Source: KBS-96 sp964247975 (lineage in GTDB: Bacteria; Acidobacteriota; Terriglobia; Bryobacterales; Bryobacteraceae). From it: a DNA stretch of 64,000 bases. The translations under genes and the position numbers were made by a program. The stretch is taken from the NCBI GenBank assembly GCA_964247975.1, contig CAXTWH010000003.1:62001-126000 (forward strand), given 5' to 3'. Under the pieces are notes generated by a model. That model made no database searches. It was not told the origin of the DNA and was given only the letters and a program-made list of their open reading frames with translations. Of the stretch, positions 1 through 9,224 are shown piece by piece (positions within the stretch are counted from its first letter, which is position 1; every line of letters begins with the position of its first letter).

Positions 1-1
1 A

Positions 2-193
2 CGCATTTCCACGCAGTTGCGGTTGGAAATGTTCAATCTCTTCAATACCAGGGATTTGGCGCAGCCTAACACAACCCTTACCGGCGGCAGTTTCGGGCAG
101 ATACAAAGTACGCTGGGAGCTGCTGCCGGCTCTCCGGGCATTGGCACCGGCGAACCATTTAACATCCAACTCGCTTTTAAGATCCTATGGTAA
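2..193 (+). CDS. TonB-dependent receptor / Oar-like outer-membrane protein, C-terminal fragment
   Basis: The frame is open from the window edge to TAA at 191-193 and encodes the last 63 residues of a larger protein. The fragment contains a segment reading LEMFNLFNTRDLAQP, then FGQIQSTLGAA, and ends in FNIQLAFKILW. This matches the last strands of Acidobacteria CarboxypepD_reg/Oar-like beta-barrels, where an 'E-x-FN-x-x-N' strand and a final 'IQ-x-A-x-K-x-x-F/W' strand are typical. The terminal aromatic residue fits recognition by the BAM machinery. The substrate cannot be told from the fragment. A strong hairpin terminator follows 17 bases after the stop. Confidence 0.7.
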   Translation, partial: RISTQLRLEMFNLFNTRDLAQPNTTLTGGSFGQIQSTLGAAAGSPGIGTGEPFNIQLAFKILW

Positions 194-209
194 ATTGATT
201 GCAAAGAAG

Positions 210-245
210 GAGGGTACGAACATCCATTCGTACCCTCAAGTTTTT
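210..245. terminator. bidirectional intrinsic terminator
   Basis: A perfect 11-bp stem (GAGGGTACGAA at 210-220, TTCGTACCCTC at 227-237) with a 6-base loop is followed by AAG and then TTTTT. It sits between two convergent genes, the receptor fragment on + and the OsmC gene on -, and its T-run overlaps the OsmC stop codon. Confidence 0.85.
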
Positions 246-669
246 ACTGTTCCAGCTTTGCATCGAGCGTGATTTCCGTATCGTAAAGCTTTGATACTGG
301 GCAACCGCTTTTCGCCTTCTGCACCGCATCCTCAAACTGTTCCTGCGAAGCGCCCGGCACTTTCGCTTTCAACTCCAAATGGCTTTCGGTGATGGAAAAG
401 CCCTCGCCATCTTTTTCGAGGCTGATGGTGCAAGTCGTTTCAAGCGTGTCCGGCTTTAATCCGGCTTGGCCCAGAATCAGCGACAAAGCCATCGTGAAGC
501 AGCCGGCGTGGGCCGCCGCCAGCAGTTCTTCCGGATTGGTGCCTGATCCTTGTTCAAAGCGGGATTTAAACGAGTAGGGCGTGGAAGACAGAATTCCAGT
601 CTGCGTAGTGAGCGTGCCGCTGCCCGAAGTCAGGTCGCCTTTCCATTGGGCTGATGCGTTTCTTTTCAT
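244..669 (-). CDS. OsmC family peroxiredoxin
   Basis: This 141-residue protein matches the OsmC subfamily of thiol peroxidases, which reduce organic hydroperoxides in the cytoplasm. The two redox cysteines are visible: Cys57 in HAGCFTMALS and Cys123 in KSGCPVSKL. The Glu that accompanies the peroxidatic Cys is in NPEELL (Glu47) and the partner Arg is Arg37. Length equals the family norm. The start is ATG at 667-669 with AGGAG at 678-682 upstream. The gene diverges from a nitroreductase across about 93 bases, so the two may share a stress-responsive control region. The terminator at 210-245 ends it. Confidence 0.93.
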   Translation of the reverse strand: MKRNASAQWKGDLTSGSGTLTTQTGILSSTPYSFKSRFEQGSGTNPEELLAAAHAGCFTMALSLILGQAGLKPDTLETTCTISLEKDGEGFSITESHLELKAKVPGASQEQFEDAVQKAKSGCPVSKLYDTEITLDAKLEQ

Positions 670-762
670 GATTTATTCTCCTAAAACTATGTTGCTTCTT
701 TTCGGTAGACGCTGTTCCGCCCTCCTCTGAGTCATTGCCCCTGCCTGAATCATCAGGGAAGA

Positions 763-1392
763 ATGAGTTCCTCCCTGCAATCCAACACTTTTGCCGGCAA
801 ACCGGCTGATTCTAAAGCAAACATCCACCCGCTGATACGAGACCGCTGGAGTCCGCGAGCCTTTTCCGATCAATCTGTTTCGGTTTCGGATCTGGAAACT
901 TTACTCGAAGCGGCGCGCTGGGCACCTTCTTCGATGAACTACCAGCCGTGGCGGTTTATTGTGGCGAGAAAAGAAGATGGAGCAGCATTCGAGAAAGTGT
1001 TAAGTGTGCTGGTAGAACAAAATCAAGTGTGGGCCAGGCACGCGCCGGTGTTGATGTTGGCGGTGGCGAAAACCACTTGGGACAATGGCCTAGTGAACCA
1101 GTGGGCTTTCCACGATGTCGGGCTGGCACTCGGCACTCTCACGGTCCAGGCAACCGCGCTCGAACTGCACGTTCATATGATGGCCGGTTTTGATGCCGAT
1201 AAAGCGCAGCAAGTGTTTGGGATACCGCAAGACTACCGGGCCATCACCGCTCTAGCGGTGGGCTACCAAGGCGATTCGGCTAACTTGCCGGAACAGCTCC
1301 AAAAGCGAGAAGCTGCGCCGCGTGCCCGCAAGCCGCTTCAGGAAATTGCTTTCGGGGAAGCTTGGAACCAGCCTGTTTCGCTGCTGGACTAA
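763..1392 (+). CDS. nitroreductase family protein (FMN-dependent)
   Basis: This 209-residue protein belongs to the nitroreductase/NADH-dependent oxidoreductase fold. The N-terminal FMN-binding signature RWSPRAF is at residues 28-34, followed by the conserved APSSMNYQPWRF segment at 54-65. Members are cytoplasmic homodimers that bind FMN and reduce nitro or quinone compounds with NAD(P)H; the physiological substrate cannot be read from sequence. The ATG at 763 has a GGGAAGA stretch just upstream. It diverges from the OsmC gene and is convergent with the nuclease gene, whose stop is 13 bases away. Confidence 0.9.
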   Translation: MSSSLQSNTFAGKPADSKANIHPLIRDRWSPRAFSDQSVSVSDLETLLEAARWAPSSMNYQPWRFIVARKEDGAAFEKVLSVLVEQNQVWARHAPVLMLAVAKTTWDNGLVNQWAFHDVGLALGTLTVQATALELHVHMMAGFDADKAQQVFGIPQDYRAITALAVGYQGDSANLPEQLQKREAAPRARKPLQEIAFGEAWNQPVSLLD

Positions 1393-1405
1393 ACGAACCC
1401 AATCG

Positions 1406-2278
1406 TTACCTCAGAGTCTGGTTGAGCAGCCGGGCTAAGCGCAAACCGCCTTTGGCTAACTGATCGCGGACAACCGGCTTCATGTCGTTGATGTACAGAG
1501 TATCAATGTAAGGGCGAAAGTTGGCGATTTCTCCCGGAGCGGTGCGGCAGCTTTGGGGAAACACGACGGGTTGGAGCGGAATGTGCAATCGCCCGTAAAT
1601 CTGTTCTTTCGCCAATTCGTGAGACTCCCAAGCCCATTTTTCCGGATCGCCTTTGGCCCAACTCTTGCGCTCGCCGCCGGAAAGCCGTCCGATGTAGCCT
1701 TCCAAGCTGTCGGATAAGGCCGCATCGTTGGGAGCCATTGTTTTCACAATGCCGCCGTCCCACAAAGCATGAAGGTTTTTAGCGGTTTCAAAAGTTTGAA
1801 TATGCTCGCAATTGCCGCCCAGGTCGGCATCGGCCGCGGCATGTAACGGCTGGCTCACATCCCCAACAAAATGAATCAGATAGCGGAGCGCGTCTTTGTC
1901 GCTGACGCCGGTGGGAGTTCGCTTCGCCAGCTGGCGGGTAAACAGGTCAATGCGGGCCGTGACGCAGTTGTTTTCCGGGCAGCGTTTCGGAATGTCCTTT
2001 TTCGAGTCTTGCAGCGCCAAATCAATGTAATGCCATTCGCCGGTTTTGGTTTGTTCCTTGGTTTCGTCCGGCCAAATGGAAGCGGCAGCCATCGCGTTGG
2101 CGACTTCTTCCGGGGTGTCACGTACCCCCAGAATCTGGGCAACCCGGGTGCGAGTGGCTGGACGAAGATAAGCAGCGGCCACACGGGCCACCGTTCGATG
2201 GCCGGTTTCCCACCAGCCGAACGAGGGCAAGGCTAAAAGATAACACAAGATGAGAGATAAGAAAGAACGCAAGTTCAT
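1406..2278 (-). CDS. secreted S1/P1-type nuclease
   Basis: This 290-residue protein has an N-terminal signal peptide (hydrophobic residues about 5-20) and is predicted to start its mature form with Trp22. In the S1/P1 family the N-terminal Trp itself ligates zinc, which supports cleavage there. The nine zinc ligands can be placed: Trp22, His27, Asp71, His83, His136, Asp140, His146, His170 and Asp174, with spacing very close to P1 nuclease. The enzyme would be a periplasmic or secreted trinuclear-zinc nuclease/3'-nucleotidase acting on single-stranded nucleic acid, perhaps to scavenge phosphate or nucleosides. It is transcribed alone, leftward. Confidence 0.92.
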   Translation of the reverse strand: MNLRSFLSLILCYLLALPSFGWWETGHRTVARVAAAYLRPATRTRVAQILGVRDTPEEVANAMAAASIWPDETKEQTKTGEWHYIDLALQDSKKDIPKRCPENNCVTARIDLFTRQLAKRTPTGVSDKDALRYLIHFVGDVSQPLHAAADADLGGNCEHIQTFETAKNLHALWDGGIVKTMAPNDAALSDSLEGYIGRLSGGERKSWAKGDPEKWAWESHELAKEQIYGRLHIPLQPVVFPQSCRTAPGEIANFRPYIDTLYINDMKPVVRDQLAKGGLRLARLLNQTLR

Positions 2279-2392
2279 GATTAGCAGTTAATAAGACAAG
2301 GTGAGAACACTTACCTACAAAGAATATCAGCGACGAACAAACGAAACCAATCTAGGAAGCCGAAAAAACTTGAGTGTGAAAGACTAAAATTG

Positions 2393-2422
2393 TTGCAGTG
2401 AGATTCACTAAGGTGCTAATAT
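2393..2422 (+). promoter_or_regulatory. candidate sigma70-type promoter of clpB
   Basis: TTGCAG at 2393-2398 and TAATAT at 2417-2422 are separated by 18 bp and lie 27-56 bases upstream of the clpB ATG. I looked for a heat-shock sigma32 promoter and for a CIRCE operator here and found neither. The match is by eye only. Confidence 0.4.
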
Positions 2423-2448
2423 GCTTTTAGCGAGGTTTTCTTAAACAT

Positions 2449-5094
2449 ATGGATTTCAATCGGCTGACGGAAAAATCACAAGAAGCAATCCGGCAGGCCC
2501 AGTCTCTTGCAATCCGAAATTCCAACCAGCAGGTGGACGTTGAGCATCTCCTTCTAGCTCTGCTTGAGCAGGAGGGTGGTTTGGCTCCGTCGATTTTGCT
2601 GCGGGCTGATGTGGCGCTGGAGCCGCTGCACCGGCGTTTAGTGCAGGAAATTGACAAGCTTCCCAAAGTGACCGGCAGCGCGGGCGCTGCCGACCAGGTG
2701 TATGTGACAAACCGGCTTTCGCGCGTTCTAACCGATGCCGAAGCCGAAGCAAAGCGCCTCAAAGATGAGTACGTTTCGGTGGAGCATCTGCTGCTCGCCA
2801 TCAGCGCGGAAAACGGACCGGCGGGCAAGATTCTGAAGGATTTCGGTCTGAGTCGAGATCGATTGATGAAGGCGTTATCGGAGGTTCGCGGCAACCAGCG
2901 CGTGACCACGCAGAACCCGGAAACCACCTACGAGTCGCTGGAAAAGTATGGGCGTGATCTGACCGAACTGGCCGCTAAGGGTAAAGTAGACCCGGTAATT
3001 GGCAGGGATGAAGAGATTCGGCGGGTAGTTCAGGTTTTATCGCGGCGCACCAAAAACAATCCGGTGCTGATCGGCGAACCCGGAGTTGGCAAAACAGCCA
3101 TTGTGGAAGGCTTGGCCCAGCGCATTGTGCGGGGCGACGTGCCGGAAGGTTTGAAAGAGAAAAAGGTTGTGGCGCTCGACATGGGCGCGTTGATTGCCGG
3201 AGCCAAATTCCGGGGCGAGTTTGAGGAGCGGTTGAAAGCAGTTCTGAAGGAAGTGCAGTCTTCCGAAGGGCGCATTATTCTGTTTATCGACGAACTGCAC
3301 ACCGTGGTGGGAGCCGGTAAAGCGGAAGGCGCGATGGATGCAGGCAACCTGTTGAAGCCAATGCTCGCGCGAGGCGAGCTGCATTGCATCGGGGCGACGA
3401 CGCTTGATGAATACCGCAAGTACATCGAAAAAGATGCGGCGCTCGAACGGCGTTTTCAGACTGTGTTTGTGGATCAGCCGTCGGTGGAAGACACCATTTC
3501 CATTCTGCGCGGCTTGCGGGAGCGGTATGAATTGCATCACGGCGTTCGCATTAAGGATGCGGCACTGGTCGGCGCGGCGGTGCTTTCGAATCGTTATATT
3601 ACGGATCGTTTTTTGCCGGATAAGGCGATTGACCTGATGGACGAAGCAGCGGCCAAGCTGCGCACCGAAATTGATTCGATGCCGGCGGAGCTGGATGAAC
3701 TGCTGCGGCGCACGATGCAGCTTGAAATTGAGCGCGAAGCGTTGAAGAAAGAATCCGATGTCGCTTCGAAAGATCGCTTAAGCAAGCTGGAGCGCGAGTT
3801 GGCGGATCTGAAAACCGGATCAAGCGCGCTGCAAGCGCAGTGGAAGAGCGAAAAAGAAGCGGCGCAGCGGGTACGCACTCTTCGTGAACAACTGGACGAC
3901 GTCAAAATCCAGATTGCGCAAGCGGAGCGGGCATACGACTTAAACAAAGCCGCTGAATTGAAGTACGGCAAACTGATTGGGTTAGAAAGACAACTAGCCG
4001 CGGAAGAAGAAAGAACCACCGGGCGAGCAGGCAATGGACGGCTGGTCAAAGAAGAAGTGGATGAAGAAGATATTGCCTCGGTGGTCAGCAGATGGACGGG
4101 CGTTCCGGTTTCCAAGCTGCTCGAAGGCGAAATGAAAAAACTGCTGGCGCTTGAGGACGAACTGCATGAGCGGGTGATCGGCCAGGATGAAGCCGTGCAG
4201 GCAGTGTCGGAAGCAGTGCTGCGGGCGCGGTCGGGATTGAAAGATCCGAACCGTCCCATCGGCAGCTTCATGTTTCTGGGGCCGACCGGCGTAGGTAAAA
4301 CCGAACTGGCGCGGGCCTTGGCGGAGTTCCTGTTTGACGACGAACGGGCGATGATTCGCATCGATATGTCGGAGTATCAGGAAAAACATACAGTGTCGCG
4401 CTTGATTGGCGCGCCTCCCGGATATGTGGGCTACGACGAAGGGGGTCAGTTGACGGAAGCGGTTCGCCGCCGGCCTTATTCAGTGGTGTTGTTCGATGAG
4501 ATTGAAAAAGCGCATCATGACGTGTTCAACGTCCTGTTACAAGTGCTGGATGACGGGCGACTAACGGACGGGCAGGGAAGAACGGTCGATTTTAAAAACG
4601 TAATCGTGATTATGACGTCGAACATAGGGAGTCATAAAGTACTTGACTACCACGGCGCATATTCCGGCCAGGAATACAAACGAATGAAAGAAACAGTTCT
4701 TGGTGAGCTGCGGAACGCGTTTCGTCCTGAATTCTTGAACCGGCTGGATGAAATTATTGTTTTCCACGCGCTGGATGAAGAGCACTTAAAGCAGATTGTC
4801 GATATTCAGTTGGCAGGTTTGCGGGCGCGACTGGGGGAACGGCATATACAGCTTCAACTCACGGATCGGGCGCGCACGCTGATAGTTCGGGAAGGCTACG
4901 ATCCCACTTACGGGGCGCGTCCTTTGAAGCGGGCGATCCAGCGCGAAATCGAAACTCCGCTGGCGAAGCGCATCCTGAGCGGAGAAGTTCGTGATGGCCA
5001 GCTTATTGATGTGGATGTGGATGCGGATGAGGAGAACACTGGTCTTACTTTTAAGACCAGTGTTCCTGAACCGGCTGAAGTCGTTCATACTTAA
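2449..5094 (+). CDS. clpB: ATP-dependent chaperone ClpB
   Basis: This 881-residue protein is a full-length ClpB/Hsp104 disaggregase. The double Clp-N domain spans residues 1-150, beginning with the conserved start MDFNRLTEKSQEA. AAA+ module 1 has Walker A GEPGVGKT at 209-216 and Walker B LFIDELH. A long coiled-coil middle domain covers roughly 405-530, which distinguishes ClpB from ClpA/ClpC. AAA+ module 2 has Walker A GPTGVGKT at 611-618. There is no ClpP-binding IGL/IGF loop that I can see, as expected for a refolding machine. It is slightly longer than the usual 857-870 residues because of an acidic C-terminal tail. It heads a same-strand series clpB-htrA-lon. Confidence 0.97.
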   Translation: MDFNRLTEKSQEAIRQAQSLAIRNSNQQVDVEHLLLALLEQEGGLAPSILLRADVALEPLHRRLVQEIDKLPKVTGSAGAADQVYVTNRLSRVLTDAEAEAKRLKDEYVSVEHLLLAISAENGPAGKILKDFGLSRDRLMKALSEVRGNQRVTTQNPETTYESLEKYGRDLTELAAKGKVDPVIGRDEEIRRVVQVLSRRTKNNPVLIGEPGVGKTAIVEGLAQRIVRGDVPEGLKEKKVVALDMGALIAGAKFRGEFEERLKAVLKEVQSSEGRIILFIDELHTVVGAGKAEGAMDAGNLLKPMLARGELHCIGATTLDEYRKYIEKDAALERRFQTVFVDQPSVEDTISILRGLRERYELHHGVRIKDAALVGAAVLSNRYITDRFLPDKAIDLMDEAAAKLRTEIDSMPAELDELLRRTMQLEIEREALKKESDVASKDRLSKLERELADLKTGSSALQAQWKSEKEAAQRVRTLREQLDDVKIQIAQAERAYDLNKAAELKYGKLIGLERQLAAEEERTTGRAGNGRLVKEEVDEEDIASVVSRWTGVPVSKLLEGEMKKLLALEDELHERVIGQDEAVQAVSEAVLRARSGLKDPNRPIGSFMFLGPTGVGKTELARALAEFLFDDERAMIRIDMSEYQEKHTVSRLIGAPPGYVGYDEGGQLTEAVRRRPYSVVLFDEIEKAHHDVFNVLLQVLDDGRLTDGQGRTVDFKNVIVIMTSNIGSHKVLDYHGAYSGQEYKRMKETVLGELRNAFRPEFLNRLDEIIVFHALDEEHLKQIVDIQLAGLRARLGERHIQLQLTDRARTLIVREGYDPTYGARPLKRAIQREIETPLAKRILSGEVRDGQLIDVDVDADEENTGLTFKTSVPEPAEVVHT

Positions 5095-5168
5095 CCGGAA
5101 AATGATTACTACCGATAGGGCTGTGTAGCGCGTCGTATCTAGTGAAAAGGTAAGAAAGGATTTTGGGA

Positions 5169-6713
5169 ATGGCTAAGGAGATACAGTTTCGCCGCTCAAC
5201 TGCAGTATTAACGCTGCTGGCGGCATCCCTGGGCGGCGGGGTGATTGCCGCTTTGATGGTGGCCTCGCGCGCCGGCGCGCCGGTGCAGATGACGGCGAGC
5301 GCGGCCAGCCCTGCGCCGGCGGCAATGATGGCGGCAGCGGGTTCTGCTGCCGCGCCTTCCGCTTCGTATGCGGACATGCTGGAAAAGGTGACGCCGGCAG
5401 TGGTGAGTGTATACACGACGCAGGTAATCAAAGCAGGCGATCGCGATCAGCAGCAGATGCCGGGTATTTTTAACGACCCGTTCTTCCAACAGTTTTTCGG
5501 ACACGGTGGCGGCATGGGCCGGGGTGGAAAGCCGCGCGATCAGGTGGGCCATGCGCTGGGCTCGGGCGTGATTGTTACTAAAGACGGCTATGTTCTGACA
5601 AATAATCATGTGGTGGACAAAGCCACTGACGTTCAGGTCGAGTTGCTGGATGGCCGAAAGATTAAAGCAAAAGTGGTCGGCACCGATAAGGATACTGATG
5701 TGGCGGTGCTGAAGATTACCGCGCAGGATTTGCCGACATTAAGCTTTGCGGATGCGACCAAGGCGCGGGTAGGAGATTTAGTATTTGCAATTGGTAATCC
5801 GTTTGGCGTGGGCCAGACCGTGACGATGGGTATTGTGAGCGCGAAAGGGCGCGCGCCGACCGGTATTGAAAGATTTGAAGACTTCATTCAAACCGATGCC
5901 GCCATTAATCCCGGCAACTCGGGCGGCGCCTTAGTAAACGCGAATGGCGCGTTGGTTGGGATCAATACAGCGATCCTCGCCAACGGTTCGGAAGGTAATC
6001 AGGGCATCGGCTTTGCGATTCCGGTAAATCTGGTGAAGAATGTGATGGATCAGTTAGTGAAGACCGGCAAAGTGTCACGCGGCTTTATCGGGGTGGGTTT
6101 GCAGCCGATTACTCCTGATCTGCAACAGACGTTTGGCCTGTCCACCACGCAGGGAGCTTTGGTGCGCGAAGTGGAACCGGGAAAGCCCGGTGACAAAGCA
6201 GGATTGAAGCCGGGCGATGACATTGTGGCGATTGACGGACAGCCAGTGGTTGACCCCAATGGCTTAACCATTGCGGTGATCCAATTGACTCCTGGTTCGG
6301 TGGCGCATTTAGATGTGCTGCGTGGTAGTCAAAAGATGAAAGTGGACGTTACACTGGTGCCGCGTCCCACGGAAGACAAGCAAGCGCGCAACAGCGGCGA
6401 AAACCCTGGCTCTAATGAGAGCGCGCCAAGCGCCCTCGAAGGCGTTTCGGTTGAGAATCTGACGCCGGATGTGGCACAACAAATTGGTGTTGCGCCATCC
6501 ACCAAAGGAGTAGTAGTAACCAGCGTTGATGAAGGCTCGCCGGCAGCCGAAGCGCAGTTGCAGCGCGGCGACGTGATTACGCAGGTGAATCGTCAGCCGG
6601 TGGCGAATGAAAGCGATTACAACCGCTTGGTGAAGCAGGGCAAAGGCAGTTCTATTCTTTTGTATGTAAATCACCAAGGCAGCAACGTTTTTATCGTTGT
6701 GCCATCTAAATAA
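5169..6713 (+). CDS. htrA: HtrA/DegP-family serine protease (Do type)
   Basis: This 514-residue periplasmic quality-control protease has an N-terminal membrane anchor (about residues 10-35), an Ala/Pro-rich linker, a trypsin-like domain and two PDZ domains (about 285-375 and 415-510). The catalytic triad is His147 (TNNHVV), Asp177 (DKDTDVAVL) and Ser251 (NPGNSGGAL). The Q-linker-like loop FFGHGGGMGRGG near 110-120 is the LA loop region. I chose ATG at 5169 because AAGGA at 5156-5160 lies 8 bases upstream; a TTG six bases earlier is too close to that site. It lies 74 bases after clpB and ends at a strong terminator. Confidence 0.95.
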   Translation: MAKEIQFRRSTAVLTLLAASLGGGVIAALMVASRAGAPVQMTASAASPAPAAMMAAAGSAAAPSASYADMLEKVTPAVVSVYTTQVIKAGDRDQQQMPGIFNDPFFQQFFGHGGGMGRGGKPRDQVGHALGSGVIVTKDGYVLTNNHVVDKATDVQVELLDGRKIKAKVVGTDKDTDVAVLKITAQDLPTLSFADATKARVGDLVFAIGNPFGVGQTVTMGIVSAKGRAPTGIERFEDFIQTDAAINPGNSGGALVNANGALVGINTAILANGSEGNQGIGFAIPVNLVKNVMDQLVKTGKVSRGFIGVGLQPITPDLQQTFGLSTTQGALVREVEPGKPGDKAGLKPGDDIVAIDGQPVVDPNGLTIAVIQLTPGSVAHLDVLRGSQKMKVDVTLVPRPTEDKQARNSGENPGSNESAPSALEGVSVENLTPDVAQQIGVAPSTKGVVVTSVDEGSPAAEAQLQRGDVITQVNRQPVANESDYNRLVKQGKGSSILLYVNHQGSNVFIVVPSK

Positions 6714-6732
6714 CTACGCAGTTGGTTGAGCA

Positions 6733-6773
6733 GGGCCTGGAATCGGGATGCTCGGTTCCAGGCCCTTTGTTTT
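6733..6773 (+). terminator. intrinsic terminator after htrA
   Basis: A 10-bp GC-rich stem (GGGCCTGGAA at 6733-6742, TTCCAGGCCC at 6756-6765) with a 13-base loop is followed by TTTGTTTT. It separates htrA from lon, so lon should have its own promoter. Confidence 0.9.
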
Positions 6774-6803
6774 ACGGGTTGGGAAATTTGGCAAAGGTTT
6801 TAT

Positions 6804-6837
6804 CCGGTTTTAAGAGTGGATTAAAAACTCTGGCCGG
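6804..6837. promoter_or_regulatory. composite inverted repeat upstream of lon
   Basis: The segment has mirrored arms CCGG (6804-6807) and AGAGT (6813-6817) against ACTCT (6827-6831) and CCGG (6834-6837). It lies just before the AAGGAG ribosome-binding site (6841-6846) of lon. A weak promoter-like pair TTGGCA (6788-6793) and TAAGAG (6811-6816) overlaps it, so it could be an operator or a 5'-UTR hairpin. No known regulator motif is recognised. Confidence 0.3.
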
Positions 6838-6852
6838 GAAAAGGAGTTCATA

Positions 6853-9201
6853 ATGGCAACAAACGGAGTGCAGACCTTACCGGTTCTGCCGTTGAAGAAC
6901 ACGATCCTGTTTCCGGGATTGTTGTTGCCTCTTTCAGTGGGGCGTGAAAGCTCCCTGGCAGCCGTGGAAGCTGCTTTAAAAACAGAAGGAAAAGAAGTTA
7001 TCCTGGTCGCGCAGCGCGATTCGCAGGTGGAAACCCCGCAACAGGATGATTTATATACAATCGGCACTAAAGCCGTAATCCGCAAATCGTCGCGCCAAGG
7101 CGACGAGATGATGGAGATTCTGGTGCTCGGCATTGAGCGCGTAGTAATCGTCAAGATTGAATCAGGCGATTATCTGCAAGCGCGTTTCCGCGATTTTCCG
7201 CTGCCGCAGGATACCGGTTCTGAACTGGAAGCGCTGCAAGGCGCATTGCTGGAACTAGCTGCGAAAGCCGTTGCTTTAGCGCAGCCGCAATCTGCGGCAG
7301 AGTTAACTCGTATGTTGGCGGGCAACGATGATCCGCTTCGCCTAGCTTACTTGTTAGCCAGTATTTTCAGCCTCGACATCGCGAAAGAACAGAAGCTGCT
7401 TGAATCGGAAACGCGCGTTGACGCGCTGCGATTGATTCACCGCTACCTGGCGCATGAGCTGCAGGTGCTCGAACTGCGGCAGAAGATTGCCTCCTCGGCT
7501 CGCGATGAGATGAGCAAGGAACAGCGCGATTACTTGCTGAAACAGCAGTTGCGCGCCATTCAACAGGAGCTTGGCGAAAAGGACAGCGAAAAGGCCGAGC
7601 TTGACCTGCTGCGCGAACGCTTCGAAAAAGCGGAATTACCGGAAGAAGCCAAGAAGGAAGTGCAGCGCGAACTGCAAAAACTGGAGCGCATTCCGGCGCA
7701 GTCGCCTGATCATCACGTGACACGCACCTGGGTAGAGTTTGTTCTCGACCTGCCCTGGAACACGCTGACGGACGACAATCTGGAAATTGCCCACGCCCGC
7801 GAGGTGCTGGACAACGATCACTTCGGCTTAAAAGAAATCAAGGAGCGCATTCTTGAACACTTAGCCGTGTTGAAGCGCAACCCTGACGCGAAAGCGCCGA
7901 TTCTTTGCCTAGTGGGACCTCCCGGAGTCGGTAAAACTTCGCTTGGGCAGTCTATCGCCCGCGCCTTGGGACGCAAGTTCGAACGCATGAGCCTGGGCGG
8001 TATGCATGACGAAGCGGAACTGCGCGGACATCGCCGGACTTACATCGGCGCAATGGCTGGCCGCTTGATGCAGGCGATGCGGCGGGCCGGAGCACGAAAC
8101 CCGGTGTTGATGCTGGACGAAGTAGACAAGCTGGGCCGCGACTTCCGGGGCGACCCGGCAGCAGCGCTGCTCGAAGTGCTTGATCCGGAACAGAACAAAA
8201 CGTTCCGCGACAATTACCTGGACATGGCCTTTGATCTTTCAAAGGTGTTGTTCGTGACCACGGCGAATACCCTCGATACCATTCCGCAGCCGTTGCTGGA
8301 CCGCATGGAAATTCTGCGGCTTTCCGGTTACAGCGAGGAAGAAAAGCTTCAGATTTCGAAGACGTATCTGATTCCGCGTCAGTTGAAAGAAACCGGATTG
8401 ACGATTGAACAGATCGAGTTTACCGACGCAGGCATTCAAGGTTTGATTCGCGGTTACACGCGGGAAGCCGGATTGCGGCGGCTGGAGCGGGCTATTGGCC
8501 GCGTGGCGCGCAAGGTGACATTGCAGATCGGTGAAGGTAAAACGGATAAAGTTGTCATTGTTCCTGACAGCCTCAGCGACCTGCTCGGACCGGAGATGTT
8601 TTCACAGGAAGAAATGCGTAAGCTTCTGCCGTCCGGCGTGGTCACAGGACTGGCCTGGACGGAAGCAGGCGGCGACGTGCTGTACATCGAAACAGCCATG
8701 CTGCCGGAAGGCAAGGGCTTGACGATGACCGGCCAGCTTGGCGAAGTGATGCAAGAGTCGGCTCGGATTGCGCAAAGCTACATCTGGGCGCACGCGGCGG
8801 ACTTGGGCGTCGATCCGAAAGTAATCAAGGACAACGGCGTTCACGTTCACGTGCCGGCAGGCGCAATTCCGAAAGACGGGCCTTCGGCCGGCGTGACTAT
8901 GACTACTGCAATGGCTTCGCTGTACACCGGGCTTCCGGCGAAAAGCGACACGGCCATGACCGGTGAAGTTACGCTGACCGGTTTGGTTCTGCCGATCGGC
9001 GGCGTGAAAGAAAAAGTGCTGGCTGCCCGGCGAGCGGGCATGAAACGAGTGATTCTGCCGATGGCTAACAAGAAGGATCTTCGCGAACTGCCGGACCATG
9101 TTCGCGCGGAAATGGAGTTCAAGTTCGTGGACCGCGTGGAGCAGGTTCTGGAGTTGATGATTCCGGGGCTGCAGATGAGCCATCTAGCAATCGCCAGCTA
9201 A
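6853..9201 (+). CDS. lon: ATP-dependent Lon protease
   Basis: This 782-residue LonA protease contains the N-terminal substrate-recognition (LAN) domain at about 10-205, a helical region, an AAA+ domain with Walker A GPPGVGKTS at 355-363 and Walker B LMLDEVDK, and a C-terminal protease domain. The Ser-Lys dyad is Ser678 (PKDGPSAGV) and Lys721 (GGVKEKVLAA); the 43-residue spacing matches E. coli Lon (679/722). It degrades misfolded and regulatory proteins in the cytoplasm. The ATG at 6853 has AAGGAG 6 bases upstream. A terminator follows at 9225-9260. Confidence 0.97.
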   Translation: MATNGVQTLPVLPLKNTILFPGLLLPLSVGRESSLAAVEAALKTEGKEVILVAQRDSQVETPQQDDLYTIGTKAVIRKSSRQGDEMMEILVLGIERVVIVKIESGDYLQARFRDFPLPQDTGSELEALQGALLELAAKAVALAQPQSAAELTRMLAGNDDPLRLAYLLASIFSLDIAKEQKLLESETRVDALRLIHRYLAHELQVLELRQKIASSARDEMSKEQRDYLLKQQLRAIQQELGEKDSEKAELDLLRERFEKAELPEEAKKEVQRELQKLERIPAQSPDHHVTRTWVEFVLDLPWNTLTDDNLEIAHAREVLDNDHFGLKEIKERILEHLAVLKRNPDAKAPILCLVGPPGVGKTSLGQSIARALGRKFERMSLGGMHDEAELRGHRRTYIGAMAGRLMQAMRRAGARNPVLMLDEVDKLGRDFRGDPAAALLEVLDPEQNKTFRDNYLDMAFDLSKVLFVTTANTLDTIPQPLLDRMEILRLSGYSEEEKLQISKTYLIPRQLKETGLTIEQIEFTDAGIQGLIRGYTREAGLRRLERAIGRVARKVTLQIGEGKTDKVVIVPDSLSDLLGPEMFSQEEMRKLLPSGVVTGLAWTEAGGDVLYIETAMLPEGKGLTMTGQLGEVMQESARIAQSYIWAHAADLGVDPKVIKDNGVHVHVPAGAIPKDGPSAGVTMTTAMASLYTGLPAKSDTAMTGEVTLTGLVLPIGGVKEKVLAARRAGMKRVILPMANKKDLRELPDHVRAEMEFKFVDRVEQVLELMIPGLQMSHLAIAS

Positions 9202-9224
9202 ACGACACATTAGTTAATTATTGG

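Noticed and set aside
2279..2448. Heat-shock sigma32 promoter or CIRCE element before clpB
   Set aside because: A CTTGAG is present, but there is no matching CCCCAT-type -10 and no TTAGCACTC repeat.
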